A stretch of DNA of 64,000 nucleotides from Variovorax sp. dw_308 (GTDB taxonomy: Bacteria; Pseudomonadota; Gammaproteobacteria; Burkholderiales; Burkholderiaceae_C), in contig NZ_JAATOM010000010.1 of the NCBI RefSeq assembly GCF_019207085.1, positions 1 through 64,000 of the forward strand, in the 5' to 3' direction. The notes below the pieces were generated by a model. That model had not been told where the DNA came from. It did not search any database and saw only the letters and a program-made list of their open reading frames with translations. Position numbers and translations under genes: made by a program. Positions 7,935-17,664 of the stretch are shown in pieces. How positions within the stretch are numbered: position 1 is the first letter of the stretch; every line of letters begins with the position of its first letter.

Positions 7935-8564
7935 TCAGATGCGGTGCGCGACGGTCGTCATGACACGGGCGGCCAGCCGCATTGCCGCGCGTGCAGGCGC
8001 CGGCAGCTCGCGCGCACCGGCGCTGCGTGCCTGCGCGCCGTGACGCGCCTCGTCGTCCTTCATCTGCGCCACGACCGCACGCGACGCGGAATCGGCGGCG
8101 GGAATGCGGTCGAGGTGGCCGTCCAGATGCGCCTCGACCTGGCGCTCCGTCTCGGCCACGAAGCCCAGGCTCAGGGCATCGCCGAGCCGCCCGGCCACCA
8201 GCCCCAAGCCGAACGCGCCGGCATACCAGAGCGGATTCAGCAGCGACGCGCGGGCGCCGAGCTCGTCCAGGCGCTGCTGCGTCCAGGCCAGATGGTCGGT
8301 TTCCTCGTGCGCCGCTTCCAGGAGCTGTTCACGCAGGGCCGGATCGCGCGCGACGGCCGCCTGCGCGGTGTAGAGCGCCTGCGCGCAGATTTCGCCGACA
8401 TGGTTGACGCGCATCAATGCACCCATCTCGCGGCGCTCGGCGGCGGTCAAATTACCCGGCGGGGTGGCGGGTGGCGGCGCTTGCCGTGTTGCCCGGGGGC
8501 GGGTGAACAGCGTGCGCAGAGCCGCATCCGCCGCGGTCAGGAGAGGGTCAAGTGAACGGGTCAT
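7935..8564 (-). CDS. coq7: Demethoxyubiquinone hydroxylase Coq7
   Basis: 209 residues from ATG at 8564. This is a di-iron monooxygenase that performs the last hydroxylation in ubiquinone synthesis (2-polyprenyl-3-methyl-6-methoxy-1,4-benzoquinol hydroxylase). Iron ligands are visible in the duplicated E..ExxH pattern: RVNHVGEICAQAL, AHEETDHLAW, ERQVEAHLDGHL and KDDEARHG. An in-frame extension to 8741 lacks similarity to the family and crosses the porin promoter region, so it was not used. The gene is divergent from the porin. Confidence 0.93.
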   Translation of the reverse strand: MTRSLDPLLTAADAALRTLFTRPRATRQAPPPATPPGNLTAAERREMGALMRVNHVGEICAQALYTAQAAVARDPALREQLLEAAHEETDHLAWTQQRLDELGARASLLNPLWYAGAFGLGLVAGRLGDALSLGFVAETERQVEAHLDGHLDRIPAADSASRAVVAQMKDDEARHGAQARSAGARELPAPARAAMRLAARVMTTVAHRI

Positions 8565-8704
8565 GGCGCCATTGGAACGCAACTGGCCAGCCGCCGATGG
8601 CAGGCATTCCATCGTTTCACATCGTGAATTGGGCGGCGCCCTGCGGCTTTGTTGCACTGGTGCAACGAAACGCCGAACCCTTCCGCGATTTAGGCCGAAT
8701 TCTT

Positions 8705-8733
8705 TTGCCCTGATGCGGCGCGTCTGGTGCAAT
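8705..8733 (+). promoter_or_regulatory. Possible sigma-70 promoter of the porin gene
   Basis: TTGCCC (8705-8710) and TGCAAT (8728-8733) are separated by 17 bases. A start near 8740 would give a 5' leader of about 110 bases containing a Shine-Dalgarno-like AGGAGG (8751-8756) that has no gene behind it and a small GCAC/GTGC stem. The -10 is a weak match, so this is tentative. Confidence 0.3.
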
Positions 8734-8849
8734 AGCGACAACTTCCCAAAAGGAGGTTGGCCCGGGGTCCGGTGGGAGCACAGAAAAGTGCCCAGTCACG
8801 GTGAGCCCTCTGCACCGGAGCCCTATGTTTAACCTTGGAGAAACTTGCA

Positions 8850-10145
8850 ATGAAAAAATCCCTAGTTGCTCTGGCTGCCCTGGCTGTTGCTGGCGTTGCC
8901 TCGGCTCAGTCGTCTGTCACGTTGTTCGGCGTGGTTGACGCGTCAGTCAGCTACTACCAAACGACCAGCAAATTCGTCGGCTTTGCCGGTACCCCGGTGC
9001 TGAACGCGATCGGCACTGGTGACCTGAAGCAAAGCCAATGGGGCCTGCAAAACTCGGGTTACAACTCGAGCCGTCTCGGCTTCCGTGGCACGGAAGACCT
9101 CGGCGGTGGCTTGGCTGCAAGCTTCTGGCTCGAAGCGCCCATCACCAACGACGACGGCGCTACTGGCGTTTCGACCTTCGCACGTCGCTCGACCGTGAGC
9201 CTGTCGGGTGGTTTCGGTGAACTGCGTCTTGGCCGCGACTACACGCCCACGTTCTGGAACGACACCGTGTTCGATCCGTTTGGCACCAACGGCGTCGGCA
9301 CCAACCTGATCTTCTCGATGAACGCTGGCCCGCGTACGCTGGTTGCCAACCCCGCCGGCGGTCCCGCCATCAACCGCGGCCTGTTCTCGAACACCAACTA
9401 CATTCGCGCCAGCAACTCGGTCGGCTACTTCCTGCCGCCGAACCTGGGTGGCTTCTACGGTCAAGTCCAGTACGCCTTCAACGAAGCCATCAAGTACGAT
9501 CCGGGCACCACGACCCCGAACGTGCTGAACAGCCAACGCGCTGGCCGTTATGTCGGTGGCCGTTTCGGTTACGCGAACGGCGGCCTGGACATTGCTGCTG
9601 CCTACGGCGAAAGCACGACCGGCGACGACTTCTACGCTGGCTCGACCACCACGGTCAAGATCGCCAACCTCGGCGCTTCGTATGACTTCGGCGTCGTCAA
9701 GCTGTTCGGTGAAATCTCGCGCACCAAGAACGACATCGACGTTGACAGCTTCGTGCCGGTCTTCGGCACGGGCTCGTTCAAGGGTGACGGCTACCTGCTC
9801 GGCGCTACCGTGCCGGTCGGTCCTGGCCTGATCCGTCTGTCCTACTCGGCGGTCAAGCTGAACTACACCTCGACCCCGACGTTGCCTACGATCGGCTTGG
9901 GCACGCTCACGGATGATCCGAAGGCTGACAAGTTTGCCATCGGCTACGTGCACAACCTGTCGAAGCGCACGGCTCTGTACGCGACGGCAGCGTTCATCAA
10001 GAACAAGAACGGCCTGAACCTGAACGCCAACAGCAGTTTCACCGCTGGTCCGCAGTTCACGAACACGTTCCTGCTGACCCCCAACGGTGGTTACCAAGCT
10101 GACAAGGCCTACGGCTACGACTTCGGTATCCGTCACGCTTTCTGA
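8850..10145 (+). CDS. Outer-membrane porin, trimeric Gram-negative (Burkholderiales) type
   Basis: 431 residues. The signal peptide is MKKSLVALAALAVAGVASA, cleaved before QSSVTLFG. The mature N-terminus SSVTLFGVVDASVSYY, the motif SSRLGFRGTEDLGGGL and the terminal Phe (GIRHAF) are hallmarks of the beta-barrel general porins of this order. It allows passive diffusion across the outer membrane. The start was moved to 8850 because GGAG lies at 8837-8840 and the signal peptide begins there. Codon use is strongly biased to C- and T-ending codons, typical of an abundant protein. A strong terminator follows. Confidence 0.95.
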   Translation: MKKSLVALAALAVAGVASAQSSVTLFGVVDASVSYYQTTSKFVGFAGTPVLNAIGTGDLKQSQWGLQNSGYNSSRLGFRGTEDLGGGLAASFWLEAPITNDDGATGVSTFARRSTVSLSGGFGELRLGRDYTPTFWNDTVFDPFGTNGVGTNLIFSMNAGPRTLVANPAGGPAINRGLFSNTNYIRASNSVGYFLPPNLGGFYGQVQYAFNEAIKYDPGTTTPNVLNSQRAGRYVGGRFGYANGGLDIAAAYGESTTGDDFYAGSTTTVKIANLGASYDFGVVKLFGEISRTKNDIDVDSFVPVFGTGSFKGDGYLLGATVPVGPGLIRLSYSAVKLNYTSTPTLPTIGLGTLTDDPKADKFAIGYVHNLSKRTALYATAAFIKNKNGLNLNANSSFTAGPQFTNTFLLTPNGGYQADKAYGYDFGIRHAF

Positions 10146-10187
10146 TCTGACGCTGGCTTCCGCCAGTTGAAGTTGAAAGACTCGAAA

Positions 10188-10218
10188 AGCCACTCGATGA
10201 AAGTCGAGTGGCTTTTTT
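10188..10218 (+). terminator. Intrinsic terminator of the porin gene
   Basis: The stem AGCCACTCGA (10188-10197) with TCGAGTGGCT (10204-10213) closes a six-base loop and is followed by T6. It separates the porin from the ABC importer operon. Confidence 0.9.
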
Positions 10219-10282
10219 CATGGTTAGTCCCCTCGCGGGCACGCGGATTGCTCTGCTATCGTTAGTAACAAATAGTTTCTCG

Positions 10283-11263
10283 ATGCTTGTTTTCGTATTG
10301 CGCCGCCTTATCCAGGCCGTGATCGTGATGGTCGCGGTGGCTTTCATCGCGTTCCTGCTGTTCCAGTACGTGGGGGATCCGGTTGTCTTCCTCTTGGGCC
10401 AGGACGCCAAGCCCGAACAGATCCGCCAGCTGCGCATCGACTTGGGGCTCGACCAGCCCTTCGTCGTGCAGTTCTGGCATTTCATCGTCAACGCGGCGCA
10501 GGGTGAGTTCGGCCTGAGCCTGCGCCAGGGCGCCAAGGTCTCGCGCCTGATCGGCGAGCGCCTGCCGGCGACGCTGGAACTGACGGTGGTGGCGGCCCTG
10601 CTGGCGCTTGCCGTGGGCCTGCCCATGGGCGTGTATGCGGCCCTGCGGCGCGGCTCCGTGGGCAGCCAGACTGTGATGGCGCTGTCGTTGCTGGGCGTGT
10701 CCCTGCCGACCTTTCTCATCGGCATCCTGCTGATCCTGGTGTTCTCTGTCTGGCTGGGCTGGCTGCCGAGTTTTGGACGCGGCGAGGTGGTCAAGCTGGG
10801 CTGGTGGAGCAGCGGCCTGTTCACGCGGGACGGCTGGAGCCACCTGGTGTTGCCGACCGTGACGCTGGCGATCTTCCAACTCACGCTGATCATGCGGCTG
10901 GTGCGCTCCGAGATGCTGGAGGTGCTGCGCACCGACTACATCAAGTTCGCCCGCGCGCGCGGCCTGTCGGACCGCGCCATCCATTTCGGGCATGCCTTGC
11001 GCAACACGATGGTGCCGGTGATCACCATCACGGGGCTTCAATTGGGCTCGCTGATTGCGTTCGCGATCATTACCGAGAAGGTCTTCCAATGGCCCGGCAT
11101 GGGCCTCTTGTTCATCGAGGCGGTGACCTTCGCCGACATCCCGATCATGTCGGCCTATCTCTGCCTCATTGCATTGATTTTCGTGACGATCAATCTCGTG
11201 GTGGATCTGCTGTATTTCGCGGTCGATCCGAGGCTGCGGGTTTCCACGACAGGGGGACATTGA
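10283..11263 (+). CDS. Peptide/nickel-type ABC transporter permease (DppB family)
   Basis: 326 residues with about six membrane segments. The N-terminus MLVFVLRRLIQAVIVMVAVA is the DppB/OppB-type first helix. The EAA loop reads LRTDYIKFARARGLSDRAI. It forms the inner-membrane channel with the DppC-like permease at 14350. The start at 10283 was chosen because the longer frame begins inside the porin terminator. It overlaps the next gene by TGATG. The substrate may be di/oligopeptides or N-acylated amino acids, given the adjacent amidohydrolase. Confidence 0.88.
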   Translation: MLVFVLRRLIQAVIVMVAVAFIAFLLFQYVGDPVVFLLGQDAKPEQIRQLRIDLGLDQPFVVQFWHFIVNAAQGEFGLSLRQGAKVSRLIGERLPATLELTVVAALLALAVGLPMGVYAALRRGSVGSQTVMALSLLGVSLPTFLIGILLILVFSVWLGWLPSFGRGEVVKLGWWSSGLFTRDGWSHLVLPTVTLAIFQLTLIMRLVRSEMLEVLRTDYIKFARARGLSDRAIHFGHALRNTMVPVITITGLQLGSLIAFAIITEKVFQWPGMGLLFIEAVTFADIPIMSAYLCLIALIFVTINLVVDLLYFAVDPRLRVSTTGGH

Positions 11264-12516
11264 TGGGTCCGGTACGTTGGCAGGTGGCGGGAAGGGCGTT
11301 TGCGCACATCGCGCGGTTTCATCCGGAGATCACGGCGCTGCGCCGAGACCTGCATGCGCATCCGGAATTGGGTTTTGAGGAGGTCTATACCGCGGCGCGG
11401 GTGCAGGAGTCCTTGCGCGCCTGCGGGGTCGACGAGATCCATGCCGGCATCGGCAAGACCGGCGTGGTCGGCGTGATCCGCGGCCGCTCCACGGCCAGCC
11501 GCCGCATGATCGGCCTGCGCGCCGACATGGATGCATTGCCCATGTGCGAGGACAACGGCTTCGATTGGCGTTCGGCGAAGAAGGGCCTGATGCACGGCTG
11601 CGGCCATGACGGGCACACGGCCATGCTGGTGGGCGCGGCGCGCTATCTGGCGGAGACGCGCAATTTCGACGGCACGGCAGTGCTCATCTTCCAGCCCGGC
11701 GAGGAAGGCTTTGCCGGCGCCCGGGTGATGATCGAGGACGGACTGTTCGATCGCTTTCCGGTGGAGTCGGTGTTCGCCATGCACAACTGGCCCGGCATGC
11801 AGCCGGGCACGATCGGCCTGAACCATGGGGCGATGATGGCAGCGGCCGACCGCATCACGATCGAGGTGACGGGCAGAGGCGGCCATGGCGCACATGCCTA
11901 CCAGACCATCGATCCGGTGCTGGTGTCGGCGCACATCATCACGGCGGTGCAGAGCATCGTCTCGCGCAACGTGCGGCCGATCGATGCGGCAGTGATCAGC
12001 ATCTGCGCAGTACAGGCCGGCGACCTTGGCGCGATGAGCGTGGTGCCGGGCAAGGCCACGCTGGTGGGCACGGTGCGCACCTTCAGCGACGCGGTGCAGG
12101 AGCAGGTCGAGCAGCGGCTGGCGGAGTTGTGCGGCGCCGTGGCCACGGGCTTTGGCGCGACCGCCTCGGTGCGCTTCGAACGCATCTATCCCGCGACCAT
12201 CAACACGCCCACCGAGGCGCTGTTTGCCGGCGACGTGGCGCAGGGGCTGGTGGGTGCACGCAACGTCGAGCGCAACATGGAGCCGAGCATGGGCGCCGAG
12301 GACTTCTCCTTCATGCTGCAGAAGAAGCCGGGCGCCTACCTGCGCATCGGCCAGGGCGCGAAGGACGGCGCGTTCCTGCACAACAGCCGCTATGACTTCA
12401 ACGACGAGATCCTGCCGCTCGGCGCGGCGATGCACGCGAGCCTGGTCGAGCAGGGCATGCCCTTGCAGCTTGCCGCCGCGCCCAAGGTAAACGCCAAGGC
12501 CCGCGCCTTGCAATAG
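11263..12516 (+). CDS. M20 family amidohydrolase (hippurate hydrolase/aminoacylase type)
   Basis: 417 residues. A zinc-dependent amidohydrolase of the M20D group that cleaves N-acyl amino acids or similar amides in the cytosol. Metal and catalytic motifs are visible: HPELGFEE, RADMDALPM, MHGCGHDGHTAML, FQPGEEG and AMHNWPGM. The dimerisation lid segment starts near ITIEVTGRGGHGAHA. Its ATG overlaps the stop of the upstream permease, so it belongs to the operon. This suggests that the imported substrate is an acylated amino acid or peptide-like amide that this enzyme splits. Confidence 0.88.
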   Translation: MGPVRWQVAGRAFAHIARFHPEITALRRDLHAHPELGFEEVYTAARVQESLRACGVDEIHAGIGKTGVVGVIRGRSTASRRMIGLRADMDALPMCEDNGFDWRSAKKGLMHGCGHDGHTAMLVGAARYLAETRNFDGTAVLIFQPGEEGFAGARVMIEDGLFDRFPVESVFAMHNWPGMQPGTIGLNHGAMMAAADRITIEVTGRGGHGAHAYQTIDPVLVSAHIITAVQSIVSRNVRPIDAAVISICAVQAGDLGAMSVVPGKATLVGTVRTFSDAVQEQVEQRLAELCGAVATGFGATASVRFERIYPATINTPTEALFAGDVAQGLVGARNVERNMEPSMGAEDFSFMLQKKPGAYLRIGQGAKDGAFLHNSRYDFNDEILPLGAAMHASLVEQGMPLQLAAAPKVNAKARALQ

Positions 12517-12606
12517 CCCGCATCATCGGGCTGCCGTGCACCGGCCGCGAGATTGCCCCGCCACTCATCTGAGTATCTGTTCCAACCCATCGAGGAGTGT
12601 CTTTCC

Positions 12607-14190
12607 ATGAGTTTCAAGTCCAAAGTGCTGACGGCCGCTGTCCTGGCGACGCTGGGCGCGACGAGTCTGCTGGCCAATGCACAGACGATCCGCATTGCCA
12701 ACCAGGGCGACGCACTCTCGCTCGACCCGCACTCGCTGAACGAGTCGCTGCAGCTCAGCACCGATGCGAATGCCTATGAGCCGCTCGTCGGGCGCAACAA
12801 GGACCTGAGCCTGGCGCCCTTGCTGGCCACGAGCTGGAAGCAGAGCACGCCTACCGTCTGGACCTTCGAACTGCGCAAGAACGTCAAGTTTCACGATGGC
12901 ACGCCCTTCACCGCCGACGACGTGGTGTTCAGTTTTGCGCGCGCGGCCGGCGACGGTTCGGACGTGAAGACCAACACCTCCGACATCAAGGAGGTGCGCA
13001 AGGTCAACGACTTCGTCATCGAAATCGAGACCAAGGGCCCGTTCCCGATCCTGCCGGACGTGATCTCGCAGCTCATGATCCTGAGCAAGAAATGGTGCGA
13101 GGAGAACAAGGCGACGATGCCGGTGGACCGGCGCAAAGGCATCGAGAACACGGCCTCGTTCAAGGCCAACGGCACCGGCCCGTTCCGCGTGCGCGAGCGC
13201 CAGCCGAACGTGCGCACGGTGTTCACGCGCAACCCGACCTACTGGGGCAAGATCGAAGGCAATGTGCAGGAAGTGATCTTCACGCCGATCTCCAATCCGG
13301 CGACGCGCGTGGCGGCCTTGCTCTCCGGCGAGATCGACGTGATGGAGCCGGTGCCGGTGCAGGACATCGAGCGCATCAACAAGAGCGCGAACGCACGCGT
13401 GATCAGCGGGCCTGAACTTCGCACCATGTTCCTCGGCATGGACCAGAAGCGCGACGAGTTGCTCTATTCCAGCGTGAAGGGCAAGAACCCGTTCAAGGAC
13501 AAGCGCGTGCGCCAGGCCTTCTACCAGGCGATCGACATCGTGGGCATCCAGAAGACGGTGATGCGCGGCGCATCGCGCCCGACCGGACTGATGGTGGGCC
13601 CCGGCATCAACGGCTGGACGGAAGCGCAGGACAAGCGCCTGCCCTATGACGTCGAAGCCGCGAAGAAGCTGCTGGCCGAGGCGGGCTATCCGAACGGTTT
13701 CGAAGTCACGATGAACTGTCCGAACGACCGCTATGTGAACGACAGCCAGATCTGCCAGAGCGTGGCGGCCAACCTGGCAAAGATCGGCGTGAAGATCAAC
13801 CTGGCCGCGGAAACCAAGGGCACCTACTTTCCGAAGGTGCTGCGCCGCGACACCAGCTTCTACATGCTCGGTTGGACGCCGACCACCTACGACGCGCACA
13901 ACGCATTGAGCGCATTGATGGCCTGCCCGGACGACAAGACCGGCACCGGGCAGTTCAACCTGGGCGCGTACTGCAATCCGAAGGTGGACGACCTGACCAA
14001 GAAGATCCAGTCCGAGACCGACAAGGGCAAGCGCGACGCGATGATCAAGGAAGCCTTTGCGCTGCACATCGACGACATCGGCCACCTGCCGCTGCACCAG
14101 CAGACGCTGGCCTGGGGCGTGAGCAAGAAGGTGGAGCTGACGCAGATGGCGGACAACTACATGCCGTTCAAGTGGATGAGCGTGAAGTAA
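12607..14190 (+). CDS. ABC transporter substrate-binding protein, family 5 (peptide type)
   Basis: 527 residues, with signal peptide MSFKSKVLTAAVLATLGATSLLANA and mature start QTIRIANQGDALSLDPHS. The SBP_bac_5 hallmarks are WTFELRKNVKFHDGTPFTADDV and the C-terminal DIGHLPLHQQTLAWGV. It is the periplasmic receptor for the permeases at 10283 and 14350. A GAGGAG Shine-Dalgarno at 12592-12597 sets the start. It is followed by 160 bases rich in hairpins before the second permease. The ligand is not predictable. Confidence 0.92.
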   Translation: MSFKSKVLTAAVLATLGATSLLANAQTIRIANQGDALSLDPHSLNESLQLSTDANAYEPLVGRNKDLSLAPLLATSWKQSTPTVWTFELRKNVKFHDGTPFTADDVVFSFARAAGDGSDVKTNTSDIKEVRKVNDFVIEIETKGPFPILPDVISQLMILSKKWCEENKATMPVDRRKGIENTASFKANGTGPFRVRERQPNVRTVFTRNPTYWGKIEGNVQEVIFTPISNPATRVAALLSGEIDVMEPVPVQDIERINKSANARVISGPELRTMFLGMDQKRDELLYSSVKGKNPFKDKRVRQAFYQAIDIVGIQKTVMRGASRPTGLMVGPGINGWTEAQDKRLPYDVEAAKKLLAEAGYPNGFEVTMNCPNDRYVNDSQICQSVAANLAKIGVKINLAAETKGTYFPKVLRRDTSFYMLGWTPTTYDAHNALSALMACPDDKTGTGQFNLGAYCNPKVDDLTKKIQSETDKGKRDAMIKEAFALHIDDIGHLPLHQQTLAWGVSKKVELTQMADNYMPFKWMSVK

Positions 14191-14199
14191 GGCTCTCCC

Positions 14200-14286
14200 C
14201 CAGGTCGCTGCGCACTGCGTGCGCGACTCCCACCCCCTCACCGGGGGCGACACCAGAGGCCCGGCAAAGCCGGTTCCTCGGTGTCC
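14200..14286. repeat. Array of three hairpins between binding protein and permease genes
   Basis: Three inverted repeats follow one another. GTCGC-TGCGCAC pairs with GTGCGCGAC (14204-14227). CCCCC pairs with GGGGG (14233-14247). A long imperfect stem starts GACACC and ends GGTGTC around CCGGC-AAA-GCCGG (14249-14285). The block lies inside the operon after the highly translated binding-protein gene. It could protect the upstream mRNA end or partly stop transcription. It has the look of a dispersed intergenic repeat, but only one copy is in this window. Confidence 0.6.
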
Positions 14287-14349
14287 CTGGAATGGGAGCG
14301 CGTCGCGTCAACCGGGCGTGATCCTTGCGGCGAGTGGTTGATACCAACG

Positions 14350-15261
14350 ATGAAAAAAATATTGTTCCGCTGGCTCGACGGCGATGTGGGCTACAGCTTC
14401 CGGCATTCGCCGATGGCGATCGCCGCTGCGGTGGTCGCGTTCGTCTGCGTCTTCTGCGCGGTATTCGCGGGATGGGTGGCGCCGCATGATCCCTACGACC
14501 TGGCGACGCTCGAACTCGGCGATGCGCGCCGGCCGCCAGTGTGGATGGAAGAGGGCACGACCAAGTACCTGCTGGGCACCGACGAGCAGGGCCGCGACAT
14601 CCTGTCGGCCTTGATGTATGGCTCGCGGGTGTCGCTGGTGGTGGGCTTTGTCTCGGTGCTGCTGTCGATGCTTATCGGTGTGACGCTGGGGTTGCTGGCG
14701 GGCTTTCGCGGTGGCTGGCTCGATTCGTTCCTGATGCGACTTTGCGATGTAGTGCTGTCCTTCCCTGCCATCCTGGTGGCGCTGCTGATCGCAGGAGTGG
14801 GGCGGGCGTTGTTTCCGAACGCGCCCAACTCGGTGGCCTTCGGCGTGTTGATCCTGGCGATCTCGCTGACGAAATGGGTCGACTACGCGCGCACGGTGCG
14901 CGGCTCCACGCTGGTGGAACGAAACAAGGAATACGTGCAGGCGGCACGCGTCACCGGCGTGTCGTCGCTGCGCATCATGCGCAAGCACGTGCTGCCCAAC
15001 GTGCTGGGGCCGGTGTTCGTGATCGCGACCGTGCAGGTCGCGACCGCGATCATCACCGAGGCCACGCTGTCCTTCCTGGGCGTGGGCGTGCCACCCACCT
15101 CGCCTTCGCTGGGCACGCTGATCAGCAACGGCAACCAGTTCCTGTTCAGCGGCGAATGGTGGGGCGTCGTGTTTCCCGGCGTGATGCTGGTCTTGATTGC
15201 GCTGAGCGTGAACCTGCTGGGCGACTGGCTGCGCGATGCACTGAATCCGAGGTTGGGATGA
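14350..15261 (+). CDS. Peptide/nickel-type ABC transporter permease (DppC family)
   Basis: 303 residues. The N-terminal helix and the following GWVAPHDPYDLATLEL and LLGTDEQGRDILSALMYGSR segments are diagnostic of DppC/OppC permeases. The EAA loop reads YVQAARVTGVSSLRIMRKHVLPN. It pairs with the DppB-like permease. Its stop overlaps the start of the ATPase gene (ATGA). The start at 14350 begins the MKKILFRWLDG segment; the longer frame enters the hairpin block. Confidence 0.9.
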   Translation: MKKILFRWLDGDVGYSFRHSPMAIAAAVVAFVCVFCAVFAGWVAPHDPYDLATLELGDARRPPVWMEEGTTKYLLGTDEQGRDILSALMYGSRVSLVVGFVSVLLSMLIGVTLGLLAGFRGGWLDSFLMRLCDVVLSFPAILVALLIAGVGRALFPNAPNSVAFGVLILAISLTKWVDYARTVRGSTLVERNKEYVQAARVTGVSSLRIMRKHVLPNVLGPVFVIATVQVATAIITEATLSFLGVGVPPTSPSLGTLISNGNQFLFSGEWWGVVFPGVMLVLIALSVNLLGDWLRDALNPRLG

Positions 15262-16256
15262 TGAAGGCATCGCATCCGTTGTTGCAGGTGCAGAACCTGG
15301 TGGTCGAGTTCCCGGGCCGGCGCGGCACGCTGCGGGCGCTCGACGACATTTCCTTTTCGATCGCGCCCGGGGAGATCCTGGGCGTGGTCGGTGAATCGGG
15401 CGCGGGCAAGTCGCTCACCGGTGCGGCGATCATCGGGCTGCTGGAGCCGCCGGGGCGCATCGCCGGCGGACAGGTCCTGCTGCAAGGCGAGCGCATCGAC
15501 AACCTCGACCATTCGAAGATGCGGCACATCCGCGGCCGGCGCATCGGCGCGATCTTCCAGGACCCGCTGACCTCGCTGAACCCGCTCTACACGATCGGGC
15601 GGCAGCTCACCGAGACCATTCGCACGCACCTGCCCGTGACCGAGGCGGAGGCGCGCAAGCGCGCCATCGGGCTGCTCGAGGACACCGGCATTCCCGGCGC
15701 CGCGCAACGCATCGACCACTATCCGCACCAGTTCTCGGGCGGCATGCGGCAGCGCGTGGTGATCGCGCTGGCGCTCGCGGCCGAGCCTATGCTGATCGTG
15801 GCGGACGAGCCGACCACGGCGCTCGACGTGTCGATCCAGGCGCAGATCATCACGCTGCTCAAGCGGCTCTGCCATGAGCGCGGCGCCGCCGTGATGCTGA
15901 TCACGCACGACATGGGCGTGATCGCGGAGACCTGCGACCGCGTGGCGGTGCTGTATGCGGGGCGCGTCGCGGAGATCGGGCCGGTGCACGAGGTGATCCA
16001 CGCGCCGGCGCATCCCTATACGAGCGGGCTGATGGCGGCGATTCCGGACATGGCGATCGAGCGCGAGCGGCTGAACCAGATCGACGGCGCGATGCCTCGG
16101 CTGAACGCCATTCCCGTCGGTTGCGCCTACAACCCGCGCTGCCGGCGTGCCTTCGAGCGTTGCACGCGCGAGCGGCCGGATCTCATCGAGGCCGGTGCGA
16201 CGCGGGCGGCCTGCTGGCTGCATGACGCGACACAGGGCGCGGGGGTGGTCGCATGA
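15258..16256 (+). CDS. Peptide-type ABC transporter ATPase (DppD/OppD family)
   Basis: 332 residues. The Walker A motif is GESGAGKSLT, the Q-loop IFQDPLTSLNP, the signature FSGGMRQRV, Walker B MLIVADEPTTALD and the switch His is in LITHD. The C-terminal oligopeptide extension contains the Cys-rich PVGCAYNPRCRRAFERC motif. One of a pair of ATPases energising the importer. Two adjacent ATG codons (15258 and 15261) could start it; the first gives the overlap with the permease stop. Confidence 0.92.
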   Translation: MMKASHPLLQVQNLVVEFPGRRGTLRALDDISFSIAPGEILGVVGESGAGKSLTGAAIIGLLEPPGRIAGGQVLLQGERIDNLDHSKMRHIRGRRIGAIFQDPLTSLNPLYTIGRQLTETIRTHLPVTEAEARKRAIGLLEDTGIPGAAQRIDHYPHQFSGGMRQRVVIALALAAEPMLIVADEPTTALDVSIQAQIITLLKRLCHERGAAVMLITHDMGVIAETCDRVAVLYAGRVAEIGPVHEVIHAPAHPYTSGLMAAIPDMAIERERLNQIDGAMPRLNAIPVGCAYNPRCRRAFERCTRERPDLIEAGATRAACWLHDATQGAGVVA

Positions 16257-16278
16257 GTGCCGCCCGGCCGCTCCGAAG

Positions 16279-16303
16279 GCGCTCGCACGGCGGTGCGCAG
16301 CGC
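16279..16303. repeat. Hairpin between the two ATPase genes
   Basis: GCGCTCGCAC (16279-16288) pairs with GTGCGCAGCGC (16293-16303) with a single bulged base around a four-base loop. It lies in the 109-base gap between the DppD- and DppF-like genes. That gap is unusual in an operon where the other joints nearby overlap. Confidence 0.5.
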
Positions 16304-16365
16304 GGAGGTTATCCAATGACCGCCGCGCCGGCAGGCCCCGCAATGCATTTCACCGAGGTCGTGCG

Positions 16366-17406
<1,041 letters not shown>

Positions 17407-17490
17407 GGCCGTGCCCGGTGCGGATTTGAGGGTACGGGATGGACGCAGGAGGAGGGCTGGTTCCAAGGCCCTTTGAATGCGGACTTGGCC

Positions 17491-17635
17491 TTACGCGAAG
17501 GACGCGAAGGTTCCGCGAAGGACGCGAAAGAATTCAAAAATAAGAAGTTGAAAAGAAGAATCCGGGTTTGATTTTTCTTGGGTCTTCTTTCGCGTCCTTC
17601 GCGTAATCTTCGCGTCCTCCGCGTACGGCTGTCCG
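17491..17635. repeat. Long inverted repeat element, copy 1
   Basis: Left arm 17491-17532 and right arm 17585-17625 are complementary with about three mismatches over 41 bases, around a 52-base AT-rich centre. Each arm is built of short GCGAAGGACGCGAAGG-like units. The right arm is followed by CGGCTGTCCGA, which also follows copy 2. It sits between the convergent dppF-like gene and zwf. It may fold into a very long RNA hairpin on either strand and act as a bidirectional stop. Confidence 0.85.
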
Positions 17636-17664
17636 ATCCCGGCTCCGACCCCCCGCACCCAGAG

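Noticed and set aside
10208..10282. Upstream start for the DppB-like permease
   Set aside because: The extra 25 codons lie in the porin terminator, and the family N-terminus begins at 10283.
16316..16365. ATG at 16316 as an alternative start of the DppF-like ATPase
   Set aside because: It is out of frame with the ATPase and would meet a stop before any domain.
17491..17635. CRISPR-like repeat reading of the GCGAAGG units
   Set aside because: Units are nested inside inverted arms and are not separated by unique spacers of constant length. No cas genes are present.
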